DNA of 64,000 bases from Pseudofrankia coriaricola (GCF_001854805.1 NZ_MBLO01000248.1:62001-126000); one strand, 5' to 3'. Numbered from the stretch's first letter, positions 1-11,100 are shown. A program made the numbers and translations. Notes: generated from the sequence alone by a model not told the origin.

Positions 1-47
1 GCCCGCCGGGGCCGGGCGGCGCGGGCGGCGCGGCGCCGTTCCCGGGG

Positions 48-887
48 GTGGCTGCGGCGCTGGCGGCCCGGCTGCGCGCCGACGGGGCGAGCCCGATGGT
101 CACGTTCTATGACGACGCCACCGGCGAGCGGGTCGAACTGTCGGGGGTGACCCTCGACAACTGGGTGGCCAAGACGGCGAACCTGCTCGTCGACACCCTC
201 GGCCTCGGCCCGGGCGACCGAGTCGGCGTGGACCTGCCGGCCCACTGGCTCGCCGTCGTCATCCTGCTGGCCGCCTGGTCGGCCGGTCTCGAAGTGCTCG
301 TCGCCCCCAGCTCCGAGGACCGGGCGGACGGGGGCGACGAGGCGGACGGGCCTGACGACGACGAGCCGGCCGGCGACGTCCAGGCGGTCTTCGTCGCCGA
401 GAGCCGGATCGACGCGGCGCTGGCGCTCGGCGCCGACGAGGTCGTCGCGCTGTCGCTGCGCCCGTTCGGCGCCCGGATGGCCCACCCGGTGGCCGGGGTG
501 CTCGACTTCGCCGCGGAGGTGCCCGCGCACGGCGACCGGTTCGCCGCGCCCGCGCCGCCCGCCGCGCAGACCTCCCTGCTCGCCCGCGCCGCCGGCGCCG
601 CCGAGGCGGCCGGCCTCGGCCCCGGCGACCGGCTGCTGTCCACCGCCGGGCCTGGCGGCGCCGAAGGCCTGCTGGCCACGGTGCTCGCGCCGCTGGTGAC
701 CGGCGCGTCGGTGGTCGTGTGCCGCCACCTCGACACTCACCTCGACGACGGTGCGCTCGCCCGCCGGATCGCGGCGGAACGGGTGACGGCTGTCTGCGGC
801 ACGAGCCGCCCGCTGCCCGCGGGTGTGCGTCGGCTGTTCCTCGCGGACGCCGCGGCGGTCCAGGGGCACGTGCCGGAAGCGGGCTGA
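48..887 (+). CDS. TIGR03089 family protein (AMP-binding-like N-terminal domain)
   Basis: The 279-aa product resembles the TIGR03089 family, actinobacterial proteins related to the N-terminal part of AMP-binding (adenylate-forming) enzymes. The sequence shows the expected opening (FYDDATGERVELSG, then ANLLVDTLGLGPGDRV and LPAHWLAVVILLAAWSAG), which matches the fold of acyl-CoA synthetase N-termini, but it lacks the long ATP/AMP-binding core and C-terminal lid, so catalysis is unlikely. A GTG at 48 is the first start visible; the gene could begin just outside the window because the frame stays open to the left edge. In mycobacteria the family sits near UDP-sugar and cell-wall genes, and a UDP-glucose dehydrogenase follows here. 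Function is unknown. Confidence 0.8.
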   Translation: MAAALAARLRADGASPMVTFYDDATGERVELSGVTLDNWVAKTANLLVDTLGLGPGDRVGVDLPAHWLAVVILLAAWSAGLEVLVAPSSEDRADGGDEADGPDDDEPAGDVQAVFVAESRIDAALALGADEVVALSLRPFGARMAHPVAGVLDFAAEVPAHGDRFAAPAPPAAQTSLLARAAGAAEAAGLGPGDRLLSTAGPGGAEGLLATVLAPLVTGASVVVCRHLDTHLDDGALARRIAAERVTAVCGTSRPLPAGVRRLFLADAAAVQGHVPEAG

Positions 888-1327
888 GCGACGGCCCGGG
901 AAGGTGGGCGGGCACTCCCGAGTGGGTATTTCACAGCGTGACCGCCGGCCCGCCTCCGCGCCCGGATCATCCCGTTTCGGGCGGCGAGGTTCGTCCTGGG
1001 CGAATGATTCCGTAACACGGGGTTACTACCAGCGGACAGGATGACGGACGGCGCAAACCAGTCCGGCCAGGCCCGGCGGCTCCGGCTACCGTCGACGGAC
1101 GGACGGGTGCACCTGCCGGATTGACGACGATCCGGAACTGTCCGGCATGACTGGCGGACAGGCCCGCGGCGGGCCCGCCTGGTCCCGGGAGGCGGGCCTG
1201 GCGGCGCGGCAGCTCGGCGGCCCGGCGGCCGGCACGGCGGCACCACGGCCCGGGGCGGTTGACGGGCGAGCCGAGCGGGCCCGCCAGGCGCGGCGGGCAC
1301 GTCGATGACACAGAGAGGCAGCGAACC
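888..1327. other. Intergenic region upstream of UDP-glucose dehydrogenase
   Basis: No convincing gene is present in these 440 bases. A short hairpin (gcccgcct at 1173-1180 with aggcgggc at 1190-1197) lies about 130 nt before the next start and may end the TIGR03089 transcript or sit in the leader. Open frames here read as GC-skewed shadows. Confidence 0.5.
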
Positions 1328-2782
1328 GTGAGCAGGTCCAGGGTGGGCAGGTCGAGCACATCCGAGCGGCCCACGACGCCGCCTGGGGATCCTGCCGGCG
1401 CGGCAGGCGAGACCGGGCCACGGATCGCCGTTCTCGGCACCGGCTACCTCGGCGCGACACACGCCGTGTGCATGGCCGAGCTCGGCTTCACCGTGATCGG
1501 CTACGACGTCGACGCGACGAAGGTGGCCCGGCTGTCGGTTGGTGAGGTGCCGTTCTTCGAGCCCGGTCTCGAGGAGCTGCTGCGCAAGAACCTCGAGTCG
1601 GGGCGCCTGTCGTTCACCGCCGAGATCGATGACGTCGCGACCTGGGCCGACGTGCACTTCATCTGCGTCGGCACCCCGCAGCGCCCCAGCGACGGCGGCG
1701 CCGACCTCACCTACGTCGACGGGGTCGTGGACACGCTGATCGACACGGGTCTCGCGCCCGGTGCGCTGGTCGTCGGCAAGTCGACCGTGCCAACGGGCAC
1801 GGCGGCGGCGCTGGCGGCCAGGATCCACGCCGCCGCGCCCGACGTCGAGCTCGCCTGGAACCCGGAGTTCCTGCGGGAGGGCTTCGCCGTCAACGACACG
1901 CTGCGCCCCGACCGGCTGGTTTTCGGTGTCATGCCGGATGGCGCCGCCGAGGCCCGTCTGCGTGCGGTGTACGCGCAGACGATCGAGGCGGGCACCCCGG
2001 TCGTGGTCACCGACTACGCCACCGCCGAGCTGGTCAAGGTCGCCGCGAACGCCTTCCTCGCCACCAAGATCTCGTTCATCAACGCGATGGCGGAGATCTG
2101 CGACGTGGCCGGCGCCGACGTGCTGCAGCTGGCCACCAGCATCGGCTACGACGCCCGGATCGGCAGCCGGTTCCTGCGCCCCGGCATCGGATTCGGCGGC
2201 GGTTGCCTGCCCAAGGACATCCGCGCGTTCCAGGCCAGGGCGACCGAGCTGGGCGCGTCGGACTCGCTGGCCTTCCTGGCCGAGGTCGACGCGGTGAACC
2301 TGCGGGCGCGCGGGCGGGCGGTGACGCTGACCCGGTCGGCGCTCGGCGGCAGGGTCGACGGCCGGCGGCTGGGTGTGCTCGGCGCCGCGTTCAAACCGAA
2401 CTCCGACGACATCCGCGACTCGCCGGCGCTCGACATCGCCGCGGCGCTCGCGGCCGACGGCGCGCTGGTGACCGTGTACGACCCGGCGGCCGTGCCGAAC
2501 GCGCGCCCGCGCTACCCGTCGCTGAACTACGCGTCCTCGGTGCGCGAGGCGGTCACCGGTGCCGACGCGGTGCTGGTGCTCACCGAGTGGGGCGAGTTCC
2601 GCGAGCTCGACCCGGCGGCGTTGCTGTCCTACGTCGCCGGCGCGGTGGTGGTCGACGGCAGGCACGCCCTCGACGCGGCGCGCTGGCGTGCCGCGGGCTG
2701 GGCGTACCACAGCCTCGGCCGCCCCAGCGACGCCGGAGCGCCGGCGGCCGAGAAGCCGGCGGGCCAGGAACCCGTATGGTAG
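1328..2782 (+). CDS. ugd: UDP-glucose 6-dehydrogenase
   Basis: Oxidises UDP-glucose to UDP-glucuronate with two NAD+ in the cytoplasm, feeding cell-wall or capsular polysaccharide synthesis. The 484-aa product has the N-terminal Rossmann motif (VLGTGYLGATHA), the middle helical domain with NPEFLREGFAVNDTLRPDR, and the catalytic cysteine in GFGGGCLPKDIRAF. The C-terminal UDP-binding domain starts near LGAAFKPNSDDIRDSPAL. The start chosen is GTG 1328, preceded by AGAGAGG; an in-frame ATG at 1259 would add 23 low-complexity residues with no ribosome site. A GDP-mannose dehydrogenase is a less likely alternative. Confidence 0.93.
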   Translation: MSRSRVGRSSTSERPTTPPGDPAGAAGETGPRIAVLGTGYLGATHAVCMAELGFTVIGYDVDATKVARLSVGEVPFFEPGLEELLRKNLESGRLSFTAEIDDVATWADVHFICVGTPQRPSDGGADLTYVDGVVDTLIDTGLAPGALVVGKSTVPTGTAAALAARIHAAAPDVELAWNPEFLREGFAVNDTLRPDRLVFGVMPDGAAEARLRAVYAQTIEAGTPVVVTDYATAELVKVAANAFLATKISFINAMAEICDVAGADVLQLATSIGYDARIGSRFLRPGIGFGGGCLPKDIRAFQARATELGASDSLAFLAEVDAVNLRARGRAVTLTRSALGGRVDGRRLGVLGAAFKPNSDDIRDSPALDIAAALAADGALVTVYDPAAVPNARPRYPSLNYASSVREAVTGADAVLVLTEWGEFRELDPAALLSYVAGAVVVDGRHALDAARWRAAGWAYHSLGRPSDAGAPAAEKPAGQEPVW

Positions 2783-2802
2783 CCCGCCGCGGTGACCGCC
2801 GG

Positions 2803-2961
2803 TTAGCGCCCAGTCACGACCTCACGCGGGGCGCCGGTGGCGATGTCGTCGACGAAGCCGCGGACCGACGTCGACCGGCGCAGGTAGGGCGAGGCGGCCA
2901 GGGCCTCGACCGAGGCGCGGACGTTCCCGTCCAGATCGCTGAACGCCAGCACCGGCCACCA
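2803..2961 (-). pseudogene. Beta-carbonic anhydrase remnant (C-terminal about 50 residues only)
   Basis: Reading leftwards, the segment SDLDGNVRASVEALAASPYL followed by VRGFVDDIATGAPREV and a TAA stop at 2803 matches the C-terminal end of bacterial beta-carbonic anhydrases (typical pattern: DxxANVRxSVxxLRxSPFL, then VRGFVYDVxTGxLxEV). The zinc-binding half (CxDSR and HxxC) is absent. Upstream of about 2961 the frame runs into unrelated sequence that coincides with a 67-bp dispersed repeat. It is therefore a decayed, probably non-functional 3' fragment. In M. tuberculosis a carbonic anhydrase gene lies in the same syntenic block, which supports loss of a formerly intact gene. Confidence 0.62.
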
Positions 2962-3028
2962 GCGGTGGCGGTGCGCCAATGCGCTGTCACTACTGATGGC
3001 TGGGTTGTGCTGGCGGCTCACCAGAACG
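2962..3028. repeat. 67-bp dispersed repeat, copy A
   Basis: The reverse complement of this segment matches 36187-36253 with about 59 of 67 positions identical by hand alignment (shared core GACAGCGCATTGGCGCACC). It sits exactly where homology to carbonic anhydrase stops. Confidence 0.75.
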
Positions 3029-3314
3029 GGGCACGTCCGACCGCGTGGCCTGACAGTTAGGTGGGATGTCCATGGGGACATGCGGCGCCCGGTTCGGGAC
3101 GAAGGACCGGGTCCGACGGGCGGCGCGGGAGCTTGGTCCTGGGGGCAGGCCCGGCCGCCGCGGGCTCCCTCTACAGTGAAGAGACCGACGAGATGCCGGC
3201 CCACAAGGACATCTGGCCGTCCGCTGGTAGGGGACAAGGGGAACGGTGTCACCGACAGCAAACGAGGGCAGACCGTCTGTCGACACAGTCCCCCCGTGGC
3301 TCCTAGGAGGATCT

Positions 3315-3953
3315 TTGCCTTCCGTCGTCGATCCGACCGCCTCCGCGTCGGCCCCCCACCGTGCCCGGCGACGCGGGCGGGGGCGGTCGAAGGCCCGCCG
3401 GATGGCGTCGGTAGTCTCAGCGGGTGACAGAAATCAACCAGGGTCGCCTGTCATGAAGCATCGGGCACGGCCTTCACGGCTGACGCTGCTCATCCACGAG
3501 CTGGGCAAGTTCGGCGTCGTCGGTGCCCTCGCCTATGTGGTCGACGTACTCGTCTCGAATCTGTGCCACTCACAGTTCCACATGGAGCAACTGACCGCGA
3601 AGACCGTTTCCACGATCGTGGCGGCGACGATCGCCTACATCGGGAACCGGAAGTGGTCGTTCACCCACCGTGCACGTACCGGTGTGCGACGCGAGTACAC
3701 GCTGTTCATCATTTTGAACGCGATTGGCCTTGGTATCGCCCTTGCCTGTCTGGGCTTCGGCAAGTATGTGCTGGGGCTGCAGGGCGCGCTTGCGTTCAAC
3801 CTGTTCGGTAACGTGCTCGGCACTGGCTTTGGCACGGTCTTCCGTTTCTGGGCCTACAAGCGCTGGGTGTTCCTGCACCCGGATCACCCCCGAGCCGTCT
3901 CCAGCCCCGCCAACCAGCGGTCGGCCCGCGTGCCCGAGCCAGCCGGGCGCTGA
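3315..3953 (+). CDS. GtrA family membrane protein
   Basis: GtrA-like proteins are small four-helix membrane proteins thought to help move lipid-linked sugars across the cytoplasmic membrane for cell-wall glycosylation. The sequence shows four hydrophobic segments (around FGVVGALAYVVDVLVSNL, TIVAATIAYIGNRKWSF, LFIILNAIGLGIALACLGF and LFGNVLGTGFGTVFRFWAY) and the family's NRKWSF and FRFWAYKRWVF signatures. The start is uncertain: TTG 3315 follows a perfect AGGAGG (3305-3310) with a short 4-nt spacer; GTG 3246 follows AAGGGGAA; ATG 3453 sits just before the first helix and fits family length best. A TACAGT -10-like box lies near 3171. The neighbouring UDP-glucose dehydrogenase supports a cell-wall sugar role. 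Confidence 0.87.
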   Translation: MPSVVDPTASASAPHRARRRGRGRSKARRMASVVSAGDRNQPGSPVMKHRARPSRLTLLIHELGKFGVVGALAYVVDVLVSNLCHSQFHMEQLTAKTVSTIVAATIAYIGNRKWSFTHRARTGVRREYTLFIILNAIGLGIALACLGFGKYVLGLQGALAFNLFGNVLGTGFGTVFRFWAYKRWVFLHPDHPRAVSSPANQRSARVPEPAGR

Positions 3954-4597
3954 CAGGGACATCCAGACGGCTCGGATACTCGGCGACTCGGGTACCCGGC
4001 GACTCGAGAACCAGGGCACGATTGCCGACCGATCGAGTATCGGGAGCAAGGGCTTACGTTCCGTCGCCTCCTGGTAATCCCCTGACGGAAGATGGCCGGC
4101 GCGGCCCCAACCACGGCCCGCGGCCGCAGCGCCACTTCCGGAGTTCGCCCCCTCCCGCCTTCACGGCCACCATCCCCGCGTCACCCGCGGCGCTGGGACA
4201 ACCAGGCCGGGCCCCGGCCGGCCCGCCTCCTCCGCTGCCCGGCGATACCAGCCCAGGCGCGGCACGACGCAACAGACGCCCAAGAGGGTCACTCGACTAT
4301 CAACTTCCGGCTGGTCGCGGGCGCCGCGGCCCGCCCGGTCGGGATGAATCCATAACTGGCTCCATACGCCGGTCGACCGTCATTTTTCGTCGGTGCCGAC
4401 CGGCCATGGCATGCCGGCGTGACGGGCTAGCCGGCCCGGTTCCACCCGCCGCCACCACACCGTAATGTCATACGCACGACGTCCGATGTCCGACAACCGA
4501 CCGCGAGATGCCGCAAGACGGCACGACCTCCTAACATCGGACACCGGCCCCGGGGATGGAGAGTGGGGCACCCGGGGACCCTTTGGGAGGGAAAGTC
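3954..4597. other. Intergenic region without a supported gene
   Basis: About 640 bases separate the GtrA gene from the paralog cluster. Reading frames here are short and lack family features. A repeated ACTCGG/GGCGACTCG motif at about 3975-4008 is the only internal structure noticed. The last part must hold the promoter of the gene at 4598. Confidence 0.5.
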
Positions 4598-5950
4598 ATG
4601 CAGCCAACAGGCCACGAGCCGGACAACTCGGACGACGAGACCCAGCTCGTCGGTGGGTCCGGGGCGGCGCCGGGCCGGTCGCCATACGGGCAGGGCCCAT
4701 CCACGCCCGCCGCGGGCGGCCCGCCGGCGGACGACGCGGACGCGGTGACCCGGCTGGTTGGCGGTGGCACCGCCGACCCCTACCGGGCAGGCACGCCAGG
4801 GGCCACGCCGCCAGGCGGCGCGCCCGGCTACCAGCCGACCACGCCCTACCCGCAGCAGGGCGGCTACGGCACGCCGGCCGGTTACCCCCCGCCGCCGCAG
4901 GCGCCCGCGCCGAGTGGATACCCGAGCCAGACGCCCGCGCCGAGTGGATACCCAAGCCAGACGCCCGCGCCGAGTGGATACCCAAGCCAGACGCCCGCGC
5001 CGAGTGGGTACCCGAGCCAGACTCCGGCGCCGACGCCGGGCTACGAACAGCAGGGATATACCCAGCCGGGTTATGGAACCCCGCAGGGCTACCAGCAGCC
5101 GGACTACAGCGCGCAGCCAGGCTATGACTACGGCCAGCAGACCCAACAGGCCCAACAGGCCCAGCAGGGCTACGGCGGTTACCAGCAGCCCGGGTACGGC
5201 CAGCAGCCCGGCTACGACTACGGCCAGCAGGGCTACGCGCAGCAGCAGGGCTATGGCGGCACCGGCTATCCCGGCGGCGGCCAGCCGCAGCCGCCGCGCA
5301 ACAACAACCGCCGCAACCTGATCATCGGCGGGGTGGCGGCCGGTGTCGTGCTGATCATCCTCATCGTCGTGCTGGGAGTGACCCTGGCCGGCGGCGACGA
5401 CAAGCCGAAGCCGGTGGCGTCGGGCACGCCAAGCGTGACGCCGACGGTCTCCGCATCCGCGACGACGACCCCATCACCGCTGCCGACCAGCTCGTCGCCG
5501 TCGCCGTCGCCCACGGCTTCTGGCGCGCTCAGCCTGGCCGAGCAGGCACTGGTGGGACGGCTGGACCCGGACGAGGTCTCGGACTGCGAGTCCGCGGCCG
5601 ACCAGGAGGACAGTGATGTCCAGGCCGCGGTGCTGTGCACGGCGACCGGTGACGGCCGCGGCATCTTCGCGTTCAGCTACTTCGACGCGGACGCGCTGAA
5701 GCGCGATACGGACGCGCGCAGCAAGACGATCACGGACAAGGGCGACTGCAAGGACGGCAAGGACCAGGTCGGCACGTGGAACTTCACGGACAGCGAGGTC
5801 GACGAGGGCGCGCTGCTCTGCGGCCACCTCGACGACGGCTCGTTCTACATGCACTGGACCTACGACGACGACCTCCTTGCCTTCTTCGCCACCGACAACG
5901 ACGGGGTCACCCTCTACCAGTGGTGGGTGGACTTCGACCCGCTGGCCTGA
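4598..5950 (+). CDS. Membrane-anchored protein with GYP-rich N-terminus and four-cysteine C-terminal domain (paralog A)
   Basis: Unrecognised 450-aa protein. Residues about 75-235 are rich in Gly, Tyr, Pro and Gln, including four tandem copies of the decapeptide APAPSGYPSQ/TPAPSGYPSQ. A single membrane segment follows (NLIIGGVAAGVVLIILIVVL, about residues 239-262), then a Ser/Thr/Pro linker and a C-terminal domain from about residue 310 with four cysteines (DCESA, VLCTA, GDCKD, LLCGH) and the ending YQWWVDFDP. The topology suggests a cytoplasmic low-complexity region and an extracytoplasmic domain with two likely disulfides. The same domain recurs in the next two genes. The start at ATG 4598 follows GGGAGGGAA; an ATG at 4556 is in frame but lacks a ribosome site. 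The composition resembles the juxtamembrane tails of actinobacterial kinases, but no kinase domain is present. Confidence 0.8.
   Translation: MQPTGHEPDNSDDETQLVGGSGAAPGRSPYGQGPSTPAAGGPPADDADAVTRLVGGGTADPYRAGTPGATPPGGAPGYQPTTPYPQQGGYGTPAGYPPPPQAPAPSGYPSQTPAPSGYPSQTPAPSGYPSQTPAPSGYPSQTPAPTPGYEQQGYTQPGYGTPQGYQQPDYSAQPGYDYGQQTQQAQQAQQGYGGYQQPGYGQQPGYDYGQQGYAQQQGYGGTGYPGGGQPQPPRNNNRRNLIIGGVAAGVVLIILIVVLGVTLAGGDDKPKPVASGTPSVTPTVSASATTTPSPLPTSSSPSPSPTASGALSLAEQALVGRLDPDEVSDCESAADQEDSDVQAAVLCTATGDGRGIFAFSYFDADALKRDTDARSKTITDKGDCKDGKDQVGTWNFTDSEVDEGALLCGHLDDGSFYMHWTYDDDLLAFFATDNDGVTLYQWWVDFDPLA
4901..5020 (+). repeat. Four tandem 30-bp units inside the GYP-rich gene
   Basis: Units at 4901-4930, 4931-4960, 4961-4990 and 4991-5020 differ at only a few positions and encode a repeated Ser-Gly-Tyr-Pro-Ser-Gln decapeptide in frame. 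A partial fifth unit begins at 5021. Confidence 0.9.
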
Positions 5951-6267
5951 CCCGTCAACACCCTCTGGCTGGCCGAGGGGCCGACCCGCGCCCGCGCTGA
6001 TCGGCCCCTCCCGCACCCATCGGCCAGTCGGGACCTGGGGACCGTCACGGGCGGGTCGGCCTGAAAGAGGGGCCGGGGCGGGTCTCGGCGCCGATCGGCC
6101 CGTTCCACCCATAGGGCACCAGTGGTTGAAAATCGACGGCCGCGCGACAATGGGCAAACCCGTGGCGGAGGCCTGCCCGTGGAAATGCGATCAGGCCGGC
6201 CCGGCCGGGCCTGATGTCAGTTTCATCAAGACCGCGCGTGGCCGCGGCCGCAACCGGGGGAGGAACG
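5951..6267. terminator. Intergenic region with terminator-like hairpin
   Basis: A 10-bp stem (gaggggccga 5975-5984 with tcggcccctc 6001-6010, 16-nt loop) follows the stop of paralog A by about 25 nt and is the likely terminator. The remaining sequence to 6267 holds no supported gene. Confidence 0.5.
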
Positions 6268-7503
6268 GTGGCAGGCCCATCCGACGATCGGCCGCCGCGG
6301 CCCGAGGGCCTGACCTCGGCCGCCAGCGCCACCGGTCCCCCGGCGGTCCGCGCCGCGCCCGCCGAGCCAGCCTCACTTCCCGGCAAGGCGGTGCCCGCGC
6401 GGGCCGAGGCCCCCGACGAGGAAGCCCGCTGGACGTCGCTCGCCGGCTGGGCCGATATCACCCCGACCAACCTGCGTCCCGAGGACATCGACCCCGACAC
6501 CACGCCGCGGGGCGGCCTGCGCCTGGCCCCGCTCACCCCGCTGGCGCCGTTCGGCCCATCGGCACCGCCAGTGGGCGCTGCCCCTCCCGTGCCCATGGCG
6601 CCGCCAGCGGCCGCGCGCCGGCCATTCGTGCCTCCGGCGCCAACCGCTACTCCTCTGTCCGCCAGGTTGCCGCCCCGGCGATTCGTGCCTTCGACGCCAG
6701 TCGCCACTCCCCTGTCAGGCCGGTCCGCGATGCCGGCGGGCCAAGCCGGCCCGCCGCCCGCCGGAGCGGGACCGGGGCCGTGGCGCTGGCCAGCGCCCCA
6801 GCCCGGCGCACCCGTCGGGACGACGCACGGCGCCTGGGCGGCGGCCGCCGGCCCGCTGACGCCCGCTGTGCCGTTCTGGCGGCGCCGGCCCGCCCTGAGC
6901 GCGGCGTTGCTGAGCCTGGTCATGCTGCTCGTAGCCGTCGGGATCGCCTGGGTCGCGGTCGCGCCAAGCTGCTGCACGGACGGCGCCGCGGCGCCTCTGG
7001 CCGGGGCCACGCCCGCCGCCGCTGTCCCGTCACCCACGGCTGGCGGGGGCTGGACGCCCGCGCAGCGCGCCCTCGCCGACCGGCTCGACCCGGCGGTGAT
7101 GCTCGGTTGCCGGCCCAACACCAGCCCCGCCGGCACCGGCGTGACGGCGTCGCTGTTCTGCGCGACGCCGGAGGGCCGGCAGGTGGCGGTGTACGCCTAC
7201 CAGGACGCGGACGCGCTGCGCTCCGACGTCACCGAGCGCGCCAACGGCGTGCCCAGCGAGGGCCGGTGTGAGCGCGGCGAGAACGAGGTCTTCTCCTGGG
7301 ATACCGGCCCCGGCACACCAGCCGGTGGGACGGTGGTCTGCCATCATCGCGATGGCAGGGCCTTCCTGTTCTGGAGCTCGGACGCCGACGTCGTCTCCTT
7401 CCTCGCCTACGACACCGACCCTCGGGCCCTGGTCAACTGGTGGGAGTCGTTCGAGCCCTTCCCGGACCGCGCCGGCCCCACCGCCGCGCCCCGGCCGGCC
7501 TGA
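6268..7503 (+). CDS. Membrane-anchored protein with four-cysteine C-terminal domain (paralog B)
   Basis: Unrecognised 411-aa protein. The N-terminal 200 residues are Pro/Ala-rich and probably cytoplasmic, one membrane helix (LLSLVMLLVAVGIAWVAVA, about residues 213-233) follows, and the C-terminal domain begins at WTPAQRALADRLDP (about residue 262). That domain has the same cysteine order as its neighbours (LGCRP, LFCAT, GRCER, VVCHH) and the closing VNWWESFEP. GTG 6268 is chosen as start because GGGGGAGGAAC lies just upstream; ATG 6214 is in frame but has no ribosome site. The order of genes at 4598, 6268 and 7650 implies tandem duplication. Function is unknown; a sensor or envelope role is an inference. 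Confidence 0.8.
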   Translation: MAGPSDDRPPRPEGLTSAASATGPPAVRAAPAEPASLPGKAVPARAEAPDEEARWTSLAGWADITPTNLRPEDIDPDTTPRGGLRLAPLTPLAPFGPSAPPVGAAPPVPMAPPAAARRPFVPPAPTATPLSARLPPRRFVPSTPVATPLSGRSAMPAGQAGPPPAGAGPGPWRWPAPQPGAPVGTTHGAWAAAAGPLTPAVPFWRRRPALSAALLSLVMLLVAVGIAWVAVAPSCCTDGAAAPLAGATPAAAVPSPTAGGGWTPAQRALADRLDPAVMLGCRPNTSPAGTGVTASLFCATPEGRQVAVYAYQDADALRSDVTERANGVPSEGRCERGENEVFSWDTGPGTPAGGTVVCHHRDGRAFLFWSSDADVVSFLAYDTDPRALVNWWESFEPFPDRAGPTAAPRPA

Positions 7504-7649
7504 GCCACCGGCCGCCGCGGGCGAGGACCGGCCGGCTCACTCGCCGCGCCCGTAGGCCGGCGGCCTGGCACAACGAACCGCGCACAGCGGGCGTCGCACA
7601 CCACGCGCACTGGGCATGGGGAAGTCCGGACACGGGGAAGGGGACCGCG

Positions 7650-9727
<2,078 letters not shown>

Positions 9728-9821
9728 GGACGGGTGTCCCAGGGACCGGGTGTTCCGGGGACCGGGCCCCGCGTGCCGGGCGCGCGCGGAAGCCGGGCGC
9801 CCGCGAAAGGGGTGACAGGAC

Positions 9822-11069
9822 ATGGCGTACTACCGGGCAGTCGGCTCGATCCCGCCCAAGCGTCATACCCAGCACCGCTCACCCGGCGGCGGTCTCTACT
9901 ACGAGGAGCTCATGGGAGCCGACGGGTTCTCGTCGGACTCGTCGCTGCTCTACCACCGCGGCATCCCATCGGCGATCGTCGACGCGACGCCCTGGGAGCC
10001 GCCGGACCAGACGCTCGCCGAGAACCGACCGCTGCTTCCCCGGCACCTGCGGCTACACGCGCTCTTCCCGGAGGAGAGCTGGAAGGATGCCGACCCGGTC
10101 ACCGGGCGGCGGCTGGTGCTCGGCAACACCGACGTCCGGATCTCCTACGTCGCGGCCGGCGTTTCCTCGCCGCTCTACCGCAATGTCGCCGGAGACGAGT
10201 GTGTGTACGTCGAGTCCGGCACCGCGACGGTTGAGACCGTCTTCGGAGCACTGACCGTCCGGCAGGGCGACTACGTGCTGCTGCCCCAGTCGACGACGCA
10301 CCGCTGGGTACCCACCGGCGAAGGGGCGGCCAAGCCGTTGCGGCTCTATGTGATCGAGGCGAACTCGCATATCGCGCCGCCCCCGCGCTATCTCTCCCCC
10401 CGAGGGCAGTTGCTGGAGCACGCGCCGTACTGCGAGCGGGACCTGCACGGCCCGACCGAACCGCTCCTGGCCGACGGCGGCGACGTCGAGGTGCTGGTCA
10501 GACACCGCGGCGCCCAGGCAGCCACCGGCACCCGGTACGTCTACCAGACACATCCGTTCGACGTCGTCGGCTGGGACGGCTGCGTCTACCCGTACACGTT
10601 CAACATCGCCGACTTCGAGCCGCTGACCGGCCGGGTGCACCAGCCACCGCCGGCCCACCAGGTGTTCGCCGGGGACGGGTTCGTCGTCTGCAACTTCGTG
10701 CCGCGCAAGGTCGACTACCACCCGCTGGCCGTGCCGCTGCCCTATTACCACTCCAACGTCGACTCGGACGAGGTGATGTTCTACTGCGGCGGCGACTACG
10801 CCGCCCGCCGGGGAGCCGGCATCGGCCAGGGCTCGGTCAGCCTGCACCCGGCCGGCTACTGCCACGGCCCGCAGCCCGGCGCCGTCGAGCGCTCGCTCGG
10901 CACGGAGTTCGTCGACGAGCTCGCCGTCATGGTCGACACGTTCCGCCCGCTCCAGCTCGGCGAGGACGGGCGCGCGGCCGAGGACCCGGCCTATGCCTGG
11001 ACCTGGTCCGGCCGCGGCCCCACCCGCCGGACCGGGCCCACCGGGCCCACCGGGAGCGAGCTCCGATGA
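9822..11069 (+). CDS. hmgA: Homogentisate 1,2-dioxygenase
   Basis: Opens the ring of homogentisate to maleylacetoacetate using Fe(II) and O2. The 415-aa product has the HgmA hallmarks: an N-terminal beta-rich part (VRISYVAAGVSSPLYRN), GDYVLLPQSTTHRWVP, and the iron-site region PLPYYHSNVDSDEVMFY with SLHPAGYCHGPQPG downstream. It is slightly shorter than the usual 430-440 residues and ends in a low-complexity Gly/Pro/Thr tail. ATG 9822 has AAAGGGGTGACAGG upstream. It lies between hppD and fahA, so all three are likely co-transcribed. Confidence 0.95.
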   Translation: MAYYRAVGSIPPKRHTQHRSPGGGLYYEELMGADGFSSDSSLLYHRGIPSAIVDATPWEPPDQTLAENRPLLPRHLRLHALFPEESWKDADPVTGRRLVLGNTDVRISYVAAGVSSPLYRNVAGDECVYVESGTATVETVFGALTVRQGDYVLLPQSTTHRWVPTGEGAAKPLRLYVIEANSHIAPPPRYLSPRGQLLEHAPYCERDLHGPTEPLLADGGDVEVLVRHRGAQAATGTRYVYQTHPFDVVGWDGCVYPYTFNIADFEPLTGRVHQPPPAHQVFAGDGFVVCNFVPRKVDYHPLAVPLPYYHSNVDSDEVMFYCGGDYAARRGAGIGQGSVSLHPAGYCHGPQPGAVERSLGTEFVDELAVMVDTFRPLQLGEDGRAAEDPAYAWTWSGRGPTRRTGPTGPTGSELR

Positions 11070-11100
11070 CGTCCGGTCCGGTATGCGGAGGTAGCCAGGA

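Noticed and set aside
737-2710. 657-codon minus-strand frame
   Set aside because: It is a shadow of the UDP-glucose dehydrogenase gene, with low-complexity Arg/Gly/Pro translation and no family features.
4022-4465. 147-codon frame before paralog A
   Set aside because: Pro/Arg-rich shadow translation without a ribosome site or similarity.
7440-7649. Upstream extension of paralog C
   Set aside because: It overlaps paralog B and is Arg-rich; ATG 7650 has a strong ribosome site and precedes the signal helix.
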